A stretch of DNA of 64,000 bases. It comes from Phenylobacterium sp. Lineage in GTDB: Bacteria; Pseudomonadota; Alphaproteobacteria; Caulobacterales; Caulobacteraceae. The stretch is from NCBI GenBank assembly GCA_017991675.1, contig JAGOQB010000003.1, positions 227,525 to 291,524 of the forward strand, read 5' to 3'. Within the stretch, counting starts at the first letter, position 1. Each line of letters starts with the position of its first letter. Made by a program: the position numbers and the translations under genes. Positions 27,686 through 37,120 of the stretch are shown in pieces. A model generated the notes under the pieces. It worked only from the letters and a program-made list of their open reading frames with translations, had not been told where the DNA came from and searched no databases.

Positions 27686-29110
27686 ATGGACGATTTCTCC
27701 GAGCACGACGGCCTGTCGCTGGCCGCCCTGGTGGCCAAGGGCGAGGTGACGCCGCTGGAGCTGGTGGATGCGGCCATCGAGCGGATCGAACGGCACAACC
27801 CGGCGCTGAACGCCGTGGTCCACAAGGCCTATGACGAGGCGCGCAAGGTTGCGCAGGGCCCGCTGCCCGACGGGCCGTTCAAGGGCGTCCCGTTCCTGAT
27901 CAAGGACCTGGGCGTGCCGGTGGCCGGCTGGCCGCGGACCTATGGCAGCCGCTTCGCCGCGGGCTACGTCGACAAGGAGGATTGCGGCCTGACCTGGCGC
28001 TATCGGGAGGCCGGCGTGGTGCTGCTGGGCAAGACCAACACGCCCGAATACGGCATCACCGGGGTGACCGAGGGCGGCTATCTGGGCGCCTGCCGCAATC
28101 CCTGGAACCCCGACCATGTCTCGGGCGGGTCGTCGGGCGGCGCGGCGTCGGCGGTGGCGAGCGGAATGGTCCCGCTGGCCCACGCCAGCGACGGGCTCGG
28201 CTCGATCCGCATCCCGGCCGCCTGTTGCGGGCTGGTCGGCCTGAAGGTGACCCGCGACCGCAACCCGAACCTGCCGGACGGCGACAACTACGCCATGGGC
28301 TTTTCCGTCGACCATGTGGTGACGCGGACGGTGCGCGACAGCGCCGCCATGCTGGACGCCACCGGCCGCCCCGAGCCGGGCGCGCCGTTCCAGGCGCCGC
28401 ATAAGGAGCGGCCCTACATGGAGGAGATCGAACGCAGTCCCGGCCGCTTGCGCATCGCCTGGTCGTCGGAAACCCCGTCCGGCCGGCCGATCGACCCGCA
28501 GATCCAGGCGGCGCTGGAACGCACCGCGGCGCTGCTGAAGGGCCTGGGCCACGAGGTGGTCGAGAAGGGCCTGGGGATCGACTATCGCGCGCTCTACACC
28601 GCCCGCGGGCCGGTTTCCGGCGCCAATTTCGCGGCCAACATCGCGCGGCTGTCGGCCATGCTGGGCAGGGAGCCCCAGGAGCATGAGCTGGAGCCGCTGA
28701 CCTGGGCGGCGCTGAAGAGCGGGCGCAAGGTGACCGGCGAGCAGGCGTTCCGCGGCTGGCAAGACCTGCGCGACCTCAATCGCAAGACGCTGATGTTCTT
28801 CGAGGACTACGACGTCTATCTCTGCCCGGTGCTGGGCACGCCGGTGCCGCCGGTCGGTCTGATCGATCCGGTGGCGGTCGACCCGCAGGAGCTGAACAAG
28901 CGGCAGAGCAAGGCCTTCCCCTACACCCCGCCGTTCAACTTCTCGGGCCAGCCGTCGCTGTCGCTGCCGCTGGAGATGGACGAGGACGGCCTGCCGATCG
29001 GGATGATGTTCACCGCCCGCTTCGCCGACGAGGCGACGCTGCTGCGGCTGGCCGCGCAACTCGAAAAGGAAGCGCCCTGGAAGGCCCGCCGCCCGGCGCT
29101 CTGGGGGTAG
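27686..29110 (+). CDS. Amidase-signature-family amidohydrolase
   Basis: A 474-residue amidase with an intact Ser-cisSer-Lys triad. K73 lies in PFLIKDLG, S149 in the GGSSGGAA loop and the nucleophile S173 in [10 protein letters not shown]. The rest of the signature ([22 protein letters not shown]) is normal. It hydrolyses a carboxylic amide, but it is not a GatA, since gatB/gatC are absent and the C-terminus differs. It is closely spaced behind the aminotransferase and likely in the same operon. Confidence 0.92.
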   Translation: MDDFSEHDGLSLAALVAKGEVTPLELVDAAIERIERHNPALNAVVHKAYDEARKVAQGPLPDGPFKGVPFLIKDLGVPVAGWPRTYGSRFAAGYVDKEDCGLTWRYREAGVVLLGKTNTPEYGITGVTEGGYLGACRNPWNPDHVSGGSSGGAASAVASGMVPLAHASDGLGSIRIPAACCGLVGLKVTRDRNPNLPDGDNYAMGFSVDHVVTRTVRDSAAMLDATGRPEPGAPFQAPHKERPYMEEIERSPGRLRIAWSSETPSGRPIDPQIQAALERTAALLKGLGHEVVEKGLGIDYRALYTARGPVSGANFAANIARLSAMLGREPQEHELEPLTWAALKSGRKVTGEQAFRGWQDLRDLNRKTLMFFEDYDVYLCPVLGTPVPPVGLIDPVAVDPQELNKRQSKAFPYTPPFNFSGQPSLSLPLEMDEDGLPIGMMFTARFADEATLLRLAAQLEKEAPWKARRPALWG

Positions 29111-29162
29111 CAAGCCACGCGCCTCCCGCGGTAGCTTGGGGCCAGGATTCTAGGAGTATTCC

Positions 29163-29495
29163 ATGAGCGACCGGATCGAACGGCCCTGGGCCCTGATGCG
29201 CCACCATGCGGGCTGGGCCGATGTCTTCCACATCGAGAACGAGACGGCCGACTCGATCACCGGCTTCTATCCCGACCGTGAGACGGTCGGCCCGCCGGTG
29301 AACTACAGCGTGCGTGCGGTGCTGGCCCGCTTCCCGACCATGGAAGCGGCGCGCGCGGCGCGCGAGGGCGCGGTGCTGGAATGGCGCAAGCACGACGCCG
29401 GCGTGCGCGAAGCCGAAGACAAGCTGCGTGCGGCCGAAAAGGCGCGTGAAGACGCCTGGCTGAACTGCCTGCGCGGCGCGGCCGACGGGAAGTAG
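29163..29495 (+). CDS. Hypothetical protein with charged C-terminal helix
   Basis: A 110-residue soluble protein. The N-terminal half (RIERPWALMRHHAGWADVFHIENETADSI) looks globular; the C-terminal half (TMEAARAAREGAVLEWRKHDAGVREAEDKLRAAEKARED) is a long amphipathic helix or coiled coil. It has a good Shine-Dalgarno (GGAGTATTCC before ATG) and sits 52 bases after the amidase. No family recognised. Confidence 0.62.
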   Translation: MSDRIERPWALMRHHAGWADVFHIENETADSITGFYPDRETVGPPVNYSVRAVLARFPTMEAARAAREGAVLEWRKHDAGVREAEDKLRAAEKAREDAWLNCLRGAADGK

Positions 29496-29508
29496 GGCTT
29501 GCGGGATG

Positions 29509-29619
29509 CTCCCCCTCTGGGGGAGCTGTCAGCCGTATGGCTGACTGAGGGGGTTGCTGACTCAGCAGGCCCCCTCCGTCTCGCCGCCGCGCGGCGATCC
29601 ACCTCCCCCAGAGGGGGAG
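29509..29619. repeat. REP/BIME-like composite palindromic element
   Basis: Two exactly complementary 17-base arms, each itself nearly palindromic (CTCCCCCTCTGGGGGAG at 29509-29525; its complement at 29603-29619), bracket three further hairpins: GTCAGCC-GGCTGAC, TGCTGA-TCAGCA and a CGCCGCG-CGCGGCG stem. The GGGGGAGCTGTC...GACTGAGGGGG pattern is a known dispersed intergenic family in Caulobacterales. It separates the amidase operon from the cytochrome b561 gene and may end both transcripts. Confidence 0.75.
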
Positions 29620-29629
29620 GAATTAGAGC

Positions 29630-30301
29630 CTAGAACCGCAGGCCCTTGGCGATCGCCCAGGCGACGCCGACCGCCAGCGCCACGCCGACCAGCAGCCGCC
29701 AGAGTCCTGCCGGACGCAGGGCCTCGCCCTGGAACGGGCGCTTGCCGGTGACCATGGCGCCGATCAGGTTCTGGCGCTTCCACACCCAATAGAAACCGAT
29801 GGCGGCGATGTGCAGGGCGACCAGCGCCTGCAGCACGCGGAACACGGTCTCGTGCAGCTCGGCGGCCACGCGGCTGGCCTCGAAGCTGACCAGGTGCGAC
29901 AGCGGGCCTGACTCCAGGCCGTCGAGGTCGCTGGCGAACAGGCCGAGCCCGACCTGGACCAGCATCACCGCCAGCATGGCCAGCACGCTCCAGGCGCCGA
30001 GCGGGTTGTGGCCGGCCCCGTCGCTGGGGCTGCGGTCGCCGAGCGTGCGGGTGTAGGCGAGCGTCGCAGCAGGCCCACGCAGGAAGTGCACGAATCGGGC
30101 GGTCGAGCCGCCGGCCACGCCCCACCAGAGCCGGAAGACCAGCAGGCCGACGATCGCGTAGCCGGACCAGCGGTGCAGCTGCATATTCTCGCCGGCCGAA
30201 AACCAGGAGACCAGCAGCAGCACGACCAGGGACCAGTGGACGACGCGGGTCGGGACGTCCCAGAGCGGGCGCGGCGGGCCCGCTGCAGCGTCTGACGACA
30301 T
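29630..30301 (-). CDS. Cytochrome b561-type membrane protein
   Basis: A 223-residue, four-to-five helix membrane b-type cytochrome. Candidate heme histidines occur in VPTRVVHWSLVV (helix 1), MQLHRWSGYAI (helix 2), ELHETVFRVLQALVALHIAAIGFYW (helices 3-4). The VWDVPTRVVHW-like start and the VTGKRPF segment fit the Ni/Fe-hydrogenase/b561 family (PF01292). It starts one base after the cytochrome c stop, so the pair is an operon. It probably hands electrons between the membrane quinone pool and the periplasmic cytochrome. Confidence 0.86.
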   Translation of the reverse strand: MSSDAAAGPPRPLWDVPTRVVHWSLVVLLLVSWFSAGENMQLHRWSGYAIVGLLVFRLWWGVAGGSTARFVHFLRGPAATLAYTRTLGDRSPSDGAGHNPLGAWSVLAMLAVMLVQVGLGLFASDLDGLESGPLSHLVSFEASRVAAELHETVFRVLQALVALHIAAIGFYWVWKRQNLIGAMVTGKRPFQGEALRPAGLWRLLVGVALAVGVAWAIAKGLRF

Positions 30302-30302
30302 G

Positions 30303-30767
30303 CTATTTCTCGACGCGGTAGACGTCGTGGCAGGCCTTGCAGGTTCCGCCGGTGGCGCGGAACTGCGCCTTGATCGCCTCGACATCGCCGGCCGCGGCCA
30401 CGGTCTGCAGCTTGCCGGCCTGGGTCTGGAAGTTGGCGGCGGCGGCGGCGAACTTGGCGTTGTCGGTCCAGATGTTGGGCTTGGCCTCGGTCTTGAAGCC
30501 GGCCTCCGGGCCCGAGCCCTTGGGGAACCACCTGGTGACCTGGGCGGCCTGGGCGTTCACCACCGCAGCGTTGGCGGCGATCAGCTTGGCGTCGGGCGAG
30601 CCCTTCTTGAGTTCGTCGCTGATCGCCTTGAAGGCGCCGCCGATCTTCTTGTAGCCGGCCTGGCGCGTGGCGATCGCGGTCTCGGCGGCGGTGGCGGCGA
30701 TCGCGCCGGTGGCGCCGAGCGCCAGGACGAGCGCGACGACGAGGGGTTTGGCGGGGCGGAAGGGCAT
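30303..30767 (-). CDS. Cytochrome c556 (four-helix cytochrome c' family)
   Basis: A 154-residue periplasmic protein with a signal peptide (VVALVLALGATGAIAATAAE), a four-helix-bundle body, and a single C-terminal heme site CKACH at 143-147. That placement near the end is diagnostic of the class II c556/c' family. RQAGYKKIGGAFKAISDELKKG is the family's first helix, although the usual sixth-ligand Met is not clear in it, so it may be five-coordinate. Start chosen at 30767 to give the signal sequence. Operon with the b561 protein. Confidence 0.9.
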   Translation of the reverse strand: MPFRPAKPLVVALVLALGATGAIAATAAETAIATRQAGYKKIGGAFKAISDELKKGSPDAKLIAANAAVVNAQAAQVTRWFPKGSGPEAGFKTEAKPNIWTDNAKFAAAAANFQTQAGKLQTVAAAGDVEAIKAQFRATGGTCKACHDVYRVEK

Positions 30768-30866
30768 CGTCGAAACCTCTGCTGATAGACTGGGGCCAGA
30801 GTGGGCGCCCGGCCAGCGGGCGTCAATCAACGATGACCAGCGCCGATTGCGCAGGTGTTGCAGACG

Positions 30867-31430
<564 letters not shown>

Positions 31431-31495
31431 GCGTGGCTCCCCTCGCCGTCTGCAACGGGTCAGGGATAGCCCGCTGCGGGCGCCCGCGCCAAGCG

Positions 31496-31882
31496 TCAGG
31501 CGTCAGGCGATGGTTCGTCGGCGGGACGGGGCTTGGCGCGGAGCTTGGCGGACGGCTCGGGCGGTGGTTCAGCCGCCGGCTCAAGCGTGGCCGCGGCGAC
31601 GTCGGCGACCGTCTGCAGCGCCTGATCGACCATCGCCCCGGCGATCGCCGCGGTTACGGCGACTTCGGCCGCCGGCTCGGGCGGCAGAGCGTCAGCGGCC
31701 GGCGCCAGCAGCGCCTCGAGGTGGGTGCGGTCGGTCCAGCGGGTCATCCACCAGTAGGCGAGACCGGCCGAGGCCGCGCCCGCGAACAGGAACCAGAGCG
31801 GCGAGGCCGCGCCGACGGGAATGTAGAGAGCCTTCTGGGGATCGAGGGACACAGGCCCCTCTGAGAACAGGGTGAGAGCCAT
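31496..31882 (-). CDS. Hypothetical single-TM protein with Ala/Pro/Glu-rich tail
   Basis: A 128-residue protein. One transmembrane helix (PLWFLFAGAASAGLAYWWMT, about 28-47) is followed by an Ala-rich amphipathic helix (AAEVAVTAAIAGAMVDQALQTVADVAAATLEP) and a Pro/Glu/Lys disordered tail. The helix has the flavour of a phasin segment, but there is no full phasin domain. The 31904-31929 palindrome upstream resembles PhaR operators, giving a weak link to polyhydroxyalkanoate. Start ATG 31882. Confidence 0.55.
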   Translation of the reverse strand: MALTLFSEGPVSLDPQKALYIPVGAASPLWFLFAGAASAGLAYWWMTRWTDRTHLEALLAPAADALPPEPAAEVAVTAAIAGAMVDQALQTVADVAAATLEPAAEPPPEPSAKLRAKPRPADEPSPDA

Positions 31883-31903
31883 GGGATACGCCTCCAAACA
31901 GCC

Positions 31904-31929
31904 AGGGTTTGTGCGATGCAGCAAACCCT
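31904..31929. promoter_or_regulatory. PhaR-like operator palindrome
   Basis: Perfect arms AGGGTTTG (31904-31911) and CAAACCCT (31922-31929), with TGC-GAT-GCA inside, lie 22 bases before the start of the hypothetical gene. The core TTTGCTGCA...GCACAAA resembles the TGC-rich PhaR sites known upstream of phasin genes in alphaproteobacteria. Confidence 0.45.
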
Positions 31930-31962
31930 AACCCGACTTTTCGCAGGCGCAAAATGAAGGTT

Positions 31963-32784
31963 TCAGGTCGCCCAGACCTGAGCCTTGCCCTTGTCGCCCA
32001 GCCGGCCGACGGTCCAGTCGCAGACCTCGGCCAAGGTCGCTTCGAAGCCCTCCGGCGCATTGGCCAGCACCAGGGCGCAGCCGTTCATCTTCATCGGATC
32101 GGTCAGCGGCCGCATGCGCGCCTCGGCGACCAGCAGCGGGCCGTCATAGGCGTCCTCGGCCTCACGCAGGAAGGCGTCGAAGGTCTCCAGGTCCTTGAGC
32201 GGCATCCAGACCATCACCACCGCCGCGGGGTTCCGGGCGGTCAGGGCGCCGAGGGCGGCGGCGCAGCGTTCGTAGTCGTCGCTCTTCTCGAACGGGGGAT
32301 CGATGAGCACCAGGACAGCGCCCTGTCGCGGCATGCGGGCGGCGACCTCGACATAGCCGTCGGCGCAGGCGGTCTTGGCCGCCGGCCAGCTGGCCAGGGT
32401 GTCGGAGAGCGCCGAATGCTCCTGGGGCCGCAGCTCGCAGCCGAGATAGGAGTCGCCCTTGCGTAGGGCGCCGGCGACCAGCAGCGGCGAGCCCGGATAG
32501 AGGTTGGCCTCGCTCCCACCGTTCAGCCGCAGCACCGCCTGGCGCAGCGCCTGCATGGCCGCCGGCAGGTCGGGCGCCTGCATCAGCTGAGCTACGCCGG
32601 CCCTGGCCTCGCCCGAACGCTGGGCCTCCTCGCCGGTGAGGTCGTAGAGCCCGCGGCCGGCGTGGGTGTCGAACACCGCCAGCGGACCGGGCGCGGCCTG
32701 AAGCCGGGCCAACAGGTCGAGCAAGGCGGCGTGCTTCACCAGATCGGCGAAGTTTCCGGCGTGGAAGGCATGACGGTAGTTCAA
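31963..32784 (-). CDS. rlmJ: 23S rRNA (adenine(2030)-N6)-methyltransferase
   Basis: A 273-residue enzyme that N6-methylates A2030 of 23S rRNA. The family opening MNYRHAFHAGNFADLVKHAALLDLL is unmistakable. FDTHAGRGLYDL is the SAM-binding motif I, and LIDPPFEKSDDY is the DPPF catalytic motif IV. Length is standard. Monocistronic; the near-palindrome at 32848-32863 in its upstream region is shared with the divergent LLM gene. Confidence 0.95.
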   Translation of the reverse strand: MNYRHAFHAGNFADLVKHAALLDLLARLQAAPGPLAVFDTHAGRGLYDLTGEEAQRSGEARAGVAQLMQAPDLPAAMQALRQAVLRLNGGSEANLYPGSPLLVAGALRKGDSYLGCELRPQEHSALSDTLASWPAAKTACADGYVEVAARMPRQGAVLVLIDPPFEKSDDYERCAAALGALTARNPAAVVMVWMPLKDLETFDAFLREAEDAYDGPLLVAEARMRPLTDPMKMNGCALVLANAPEGFEATLAEVCDWTVGRLGDKGKAQVWAT

Positions 32785-32847
32785 GTGGGGTCCTCCCGCC
32801 GCGGTTCGGGGAGCTTCCTGCCACGTCTGCGGAGCGCGCCAAAGCCC

Positions 32848-32863
32848 CTTCCGTATACGTAAG
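32848..32863. promoter_or_regulatory. Near-palindrome around CGTATACG in the rlmJ/LLM divergent region
   Basis: A perfect 8-base core CGTATACG is flanked by CTT and AAG with one mismatch per side, giving 16 near-symmetric bases, 64 bases before rlmJ and 101 before the LLM monooxygenase. Such cores are common TetR/GntR sites, but no regulator gene adjoins. Confidence 0.32.
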
Positions 32864-32963
32864 GCCGAGCGAACGGCGGCGCTGACGCTGACGGCACGTC
32901 AATCTGGCCATCCCGGCGAAATGGGAGTTAGCCTCCGCTCAAAACGGCCAAGGGAGGGCCATC

Positions 32964-34181
32964 ATGCTCGGAAACAAGCTCCGCTTCGGGGCCTTCATCG
33001 CGCCGTTCCATCCGCTCGACGAGAACCCGACCCTGGCCATCCAGCGCGACCTGGAGCTGGTGCAGTGGATGGACCAGCTGGGCTACGAGGAGGCCTGGAT
33101 CGGCGAGCACCACTCGGCCGCCTATGAGCTGATCGCCAGCCCGGAGGTGTTCATCGCCGCGGCCGCCGAGCGCACCAAGCACATCCGGCTGGGCACCGGG
33201 GTCTCGTCCCTGCCCTATCACCACCCGATGATGCTGGCCGACCGCATCAACCAGCTCGACCACATGACCCGCGGCCGGGTGATGTTCGGGGTCGGCCCCG
33301 GGGCGCTGGTCTCCGACGCCTTCATGATGGGCATTCCGGTGGCCAAGCAGCGCGACCGCATGGACGAGGCGCTGAACGTGCTGGTCCCGCTGCTGCGCGG
33401 CGAGGAAGTCACCCACGAGAGCGACTGGTTCAGCCTGGTCAACGCCCGCCTGCAGATGACGCCCTATTCCCGCCCCTCGGTGGAGATCGCCGTCGCCAGC
33501 CAGGTCTCGCCGACCGGGGCGCGGGCGGCGGGCAAGCACGGCGCGGGCCTACTGTCGCTGGGTGCGACCACCACCGCCGGCTTCAACTCGCTGGCCGCCA
33601 ACTGGGGCATCGCCGAGGACATCGCCAAGGAAAACGGCCAGACCATGGACCGCAACGCCTGGCGGCTGGTCGGCCAGATGCACATCGCCGAGACCAAGGA
33701 CAAGGCGATCGAGCAGGTCCGCTTCGGACTGGAGAAGTGGATCTACTACTTCAAGGAGATCGCCAACCTGCCGATGGTGCCCGACGACTTCAAGGGCGAC
33801 CCGGTCGAGGCCTATCTGGCGCTGGGCCAGGCGGTGGTGGGCACGCCCGACGACGCGATCGAGCGGCTGCAGCAGCTGGTCGACGAGAGCGGCGGCTTCG
33901 GCTGCTTCCTGCTGATGGCGCACAACTGGGCGCGCTGGGAGGACACCAAGCGCTCGTACGAGCTGATCGCGCGCTATGTCGTGCCGCACTTCCAGCAGCT
34001 GAACGTCAACCGGCAGGCCTCGATGGACTGGGTGCGCAGCAACAAGATCGAGTTCACCTCGCAGACCCGCGCGGCGGTGGGCGCCCGAATCGTCTCGCAT
34101 ATGATGGAAAAGGGCGCCGACAAGATCCGGCCTGAGATCGTGGCGATGATCCAGGGCGCCGCGCCGCCGGCCAAGGAGTAG
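32964..34181 (+). CDS. LLM-class flavin-dependent monooxygenase (luciferase-like, limonene-monooxygenase-like)
   Basis: A 405-residue bacterial-luciferase-like TIM barrel using reduced FMN. YEEAWIGEHHSAAYELIASPEVFIAAAAERT is the hallmark first part, and GTGVSSLPYHHPMMLADRINQLDHMTRGRVMFGVGPG the second. The length with an extended C-terminus resembles limonene 1,2-monooxygenase and related alkanal-type enzymes. A separate flavin reductase is not in the window. The N-acetyltransferase gene starts two bases after its stop, so both are cotranscribed. Substrate unknown. Confidence 0.87.
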   Translation: MLGNKLRFGAFIAPFHPLDENPTLAIQRDLELVQWMDQLGYEEAWIGEHHSAAYELIASPEVFIAAAAERTKHIRLGTGVSSLPYHHPMMLADRINQLDHMTRGRVMFGVGPGALVSDAFMMGIPVAKQRDRMDEALNVLVPLLRGEEVTHESDWFSLVNARLQMTPYSRPSVEIAVASQVSPTGARAAGKHGAGLLSLGATTTAGFNSLAANWGIAEDIAKENGQTMDRNAWRLVGQMHIAETKDKAIEQVRFGLEKWIYYFKEIANLPMVPDDFKGDPVEAYLALGQAVVGTPDDAIERLQQLVDESGGFGCFLLMAHNWARWEDTKRSYELIARYVVPHFQQLNVNRQASMDWVRSNKIEFTSQTRAAVGARIVSHMMEKGADKIRPEIVAMIQGAAPPAKE

Positions 34182-34182
34182 C

Positions 34183-34995
34183 ATGGACCTTCAGGCCTAT
34201 CTCGACCGGATCGGTTTCGTCGGCGTCCCGCGCGTGGACGCCGCGACGCTGAAGGCGATGCAGCGCCTGCACCTGCGCGCGATCCCCTACGAGAACTTCG
34301 ACGTTCAGCTGGGGCGGACGATGACGCTCGATCCGCAGGCGGCCTTCGACAAGATGGTCCGCCAGCGGCGCGGCGGCTGGTGCTACGAGATGAACGGCCT
34401 GCTCGGCGCGATGCTGCGCGAGGTCGGGTTTCAAGTCACCGAGATGGCCGGGGCGGTGCTGCGCGGCGAGCGGGGCGCGGCCTCGCACGCCAACCACCTG
34501 GTGCTGCGCGTCGACCTGGACCGGCCATATATCGCCGACGTCGGGTTCGGCGATGCGCTGCTGGAGGCCATGCCGCTGGAGTTCGGACCGCACCACTGCG
34601 CCGGCTTCGACTTCTCGTTCGAGGCGCTCGACGACGGCTGGCTGCGGTTCCACAACCACCCGCACGGCGGGGCGGCCTATTACGACTTCCGCAACGAGCC
34701 GGCCGACCGCGAGGAGCTGGCCGCCATGTGCCGCTGGCTGAGCACCGCGCCGGACTCGGTGTTCACCCAGACCGCCTTCGCCTTCCGCCACGAGCCGGGC
34801 GGGGTGGCGGTGCTCCGCGGCCGCACGTTCAACTTCATCCGCCCCGGCGAAAAGACGATGCAGCTCATTGATTCAGCGGATGATTTTGCAAATATCCTGC
34901 GTGTTCGCTTTGATCTGGACATTCCGCAGGCGCGCGACCTGTGGCCCTCGGTCTGCGCCCGCCACGAGGAGCTGTTCGGGGCGCTGACGCCCTAA
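34183..34995 (+). CDS. nat: Arylamine N-acetyltransferase
   Basis: A 270-residue NAT that transfers acetyl from acetyl-CoA to arylamines, hydrazines or related acceptors. The RGGWCYEMNG motif holds the nucleophile C67; H105 (SHANHLVLRV) and D119 (YIADVGFGD) complete the triad with normal spacing. IPYENFDVQLGR is the standard N-terminal signature. Coupling to the flavin monooxygenase suggests processing of an aromatic or amine compound, but bacterial NATs also act in secondary metabolism. Confidence 0.93.
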   Translation: MDLQAYLDRIGFVGVPRVDAATLKAMQRLHLRAIPYENFDVQLGRTMTLDPQAAFDKMVRQRRGGWCYEMNGLLGAMLREVGFQVTEMAGAVLRGERGAASHANHLVLRVDLDRPYIADVGFGDALLEAMPLEFGPHHCAGFDFSFEALDDGWLRFHNHPHGGAAYYDFRNEPADREELAAMCRWLSTAPDSVFTQTAFAFRHEPGGVAVLRGRTFNFIRPGEKTMQLIDSADDFANILRVRFDLDIPQARDLWPSVCARHEELFGALTP

Positions 34996-35087
34996 CGGTT
35001 CCCTACCGGGACGGTCATAAAAGCGTGCCTGGACATCCTATGGATGCGCGGTCAAATCCGCCCAAGGGGGAATCCAGGAGAGACGCC

Positions 35088-35297
35088 ATGACCGACCTTT
35101 CCCTGCCGCCCTCCGTCACCGTAAGCCCCACCATCGTCGGCGTGTCCGTGCTGACCGACGACGGGGTGACGGTCCAGGTCAGCCTGCCGCGGCCGCGCGG
35201 ACTGCACGACCTGCCGATCGAGGAGGTCGCCGACCGCGCCCGGCGGATGGCGCAGGACGCCCTGCGGGCGGCCGCCACCAGCCTCGGCCCAGCTTAG
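35088..35297 (+). CDS. Hypothetical small protein
   Basis: A 69-residue protein: a beta-rich first half (SVTVSPTIVGVSVLTDDGVTVQVSLPRPRG) then one amphipathic helix (PIEEVADRARRMAQDALRAAATSL). It has a strong Shine-Dalgarno (CAGGAGAGACGCC before ATG). No family recognised. It precedes a strong hairpin and may be the last gene of the LLM-NAT transcript or stand alone. Confidence 0.5.
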   Translation: MTDLSLPPSVTVSPTIVGVSVLTDDGVTVQVSLPRPRGLHDLPIEEVADRARRMAQDALRAAATSLGPA

Positions 35298-35325
35298 GCA
35301 ACACCTCGCCACGTGGTTTAGGCCT

Positions 35326-35353
35326 CGCGCCGCGGCGTGGTCGCCGCGGCGCG
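35326..35353. terminator. Strong GC hairpin, probable terminator
   Basis: A perfect 12-base stem (CGCGCCGCGGCG with its complement) and a 4-base TGGT loop sit 28 bases after the small gene. No T-run follows, so it may be a rho-dependent or processing site. Confidence 0.55.
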
Positions 35354-35451
35354 GCGACGCCATTGTAGTTGACTCCATCATCAAGATTCCTGACCGTGCG
35401 ATCAGAAAATGCACCGGGCGACAAACTCGGGCAGACGCGGGGGGAGCAAGC

Positions 35452-37107
35452 ATGTCCATCGTTCAAGAGACCGAAGCCGCCCGCCCCAAGCGCGCGCGGG
35501 CGCCTGGCTCGCGCTCTCCGAACATCCTGATGATCGTGACCGACCAGGAGATGAGCGCCGGCACCCTGCCCGAGGGCATGCTGGAGAAGCTGCCCGGACA
35601 TCTGGAGCTGATGAGCCTGGGGGTGAGCGTCGAGGGCTATCACGTCCACACCACGCCCTGCAGCCCGTCGCGTTCGACCATCTTCACCGGCCGGCACACC
35701 CAGGCCACGGGCGTCTATCTGAACAACGACACGCCGCCCAGTCCGCCGATGAACCCGCTGCCGACCCTCGGCCACATGCTGCGGGCGGCGGACTACTACA
35801 CGGTCTACAAGGGCAAGTGGCACCTGTCGGGGATCAACGCCGAGCGCAACTGGCCCAGCGTGCCGGGCCGGCCGACCCTGCTCTATCCGAACACCCAGAA
35901 CGCGATGGAGCCGTTCGGCTTCTCCGACTACGGCTTCAACGGCGAAGAGGTCGGCCTGACCTGGGGCGGCTATCATTCGGACCGGGTGGTGGCCGGCGAC
36001 GCCGCCCGGCTGATCATGGACTTCAAGGATCCGGGCCGCTCGCAGAACAAGCCGTGGTTCATGGTGGTCGGGCTGGTGAACCCGCACGACATCATGTTCT
36101 ACGATGCGACGGGCAAGCAGTCGCTGACGCGTCCGGCCCCCGACCTGCTCGGCCCGCTGCGCCGCGAACCGGGCGACCCGCTCTATGCTGAGGATCTCGG
36201 CTTCGACCTGCCCGAGAGCTTCTACAAGGACGACCTCGCCTCCAAGCCGGAGGCCCACGCCGCCATCGCCAGGTACAACGACTTCTTCTACGGCAAGATG
36301 CCGCTCGACGACGTGGCGTCCTGGAAGCGCTTCATCAACTACTATTACAACTGCCTGCGCGACGTGGACCGCAACCTCCAGCAGCTCATCTGGTCGCTGC
36401 GCGAGGCCGGCCAGCTGGACAACACCATCATCGTCTACACCAGCGACCACGGCGAGCGGGCCGGAGCCCACGGCCTGCGCCAGAAGGCCGGCACCATGTA
36501 CCGGGAAGAAACCAACGTCCCGATGATCATCGCCCATCCCGATGCTGCGGGCGGCCAGACCTCGACCCGGCTGATGAGCGCCATTGATCTGGCCCCGACG
36601 TTGCTGGGCTTTGCGGGCAAGGATGACGCCTGGCGCCAGGAGCGCTTCCCCGAGCTGCCGGGCGTCGACGTGTCCGGCCTGGCGGCCGATCCCGCCGCCA
36701 GGACCGAGCGCGACGAGCGCGGGCACCTCTTCAACTACGCCGTCGGCTACATGTGGGAGCGGCTGCCGCCCGGGCAGAAGCCCGCCAACGGGACCCTGCC
36801 CTATGACCTCACCAAGCGGCGCCTGCACAGGGGCGTCCATGACGGCCGCTACAAGTTCGCGCGCTACTTCGCGCCCGCCCAGCACCATCGCCCCGAGGAC
36901 TGGGACATGCTGGCCCGCTACAACGACCTGGAGCTCTATGACACCCAGGCCGACCCCGGCGAGATCGTGAACCTCGCCTCCGATCCGGCCCAGCAGGCCA
37001 ACATCCTGCGCCTGAACGGCATGGTGAACCGGCTCGTCGACCTGGAGGTCGGGGTCGATGACGGACGGGAGTATCCCGGCGACGCCGCCGCCTATCGCCT
37101 GAGCTAA
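35452..37107 (+). CDS. Type I (formylglycine-dependent) sulfatase, second copy
   Basis: A 551-residue sulfatase paralogous to the one at 18121-19767. NILMIVTDQEMS supplies the first metal aspartates; TPCSPSRSTIFTG carries C70, the formylglycine precursor in the C-x-P-S-R signature. TVYKGKWHLSGI and YTSDHGERAGAHG are the conserved metal and anion loops. There is no signal peptide. The two copies share the C-terminal VGVDDGR...PG motif yet are clearly diverged, so probably differ in substrate. No MarR partner here. Confidence 0.9.
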   Translation: MSIVQETEAARPKRARAPGSRSPNILMIVTDQEMSAGTLPEGMLEKLPGHLELMSLGVSVEGYHVHTTPCSPSRSTIFTGRHTQATGVYLNNDTPPSPPMNPLPTLGHMLRAADYYTVYKGKWHLSGINAERNWPSVPGRPTLLYPNTQNAMEPFGFSDYGFNGEEVGLTWGGYHSDRVVAGDAARLIMDFKDPGRSQNKPWFMVVGLVNPHDIMFYDATGKQSLTRPAPDLLGPLRREPGDPLYAEDLGFDLPESFYKDDLASKPEAHAAIARYNDFFYGKMPLDDVASWKRFINYYYNCLRDVDRNLQQLIWSLREAGQLDNTIIVYTSDHGERAGAHGLRQKAGTMYREETNVPMIIAHPDAAGGQTSTRLMSAIDLAPTLLGFAGKDDAWRQERFPELPGVDVSGLAADPAARTERDERGHLFNYAVGYMWERLPPGQKPANGTLPYDLTKRRLHRGVHDGRYKFARYFAPAQHHRPEDWDMLARYNDLELYDTQADPGEIVNLASDPAQQANILRLNGMVNRLVDLEVGVDDGREYPGDAAAYRLS

Positions 37108-37120
37108 GAAAGAGGCGAAG

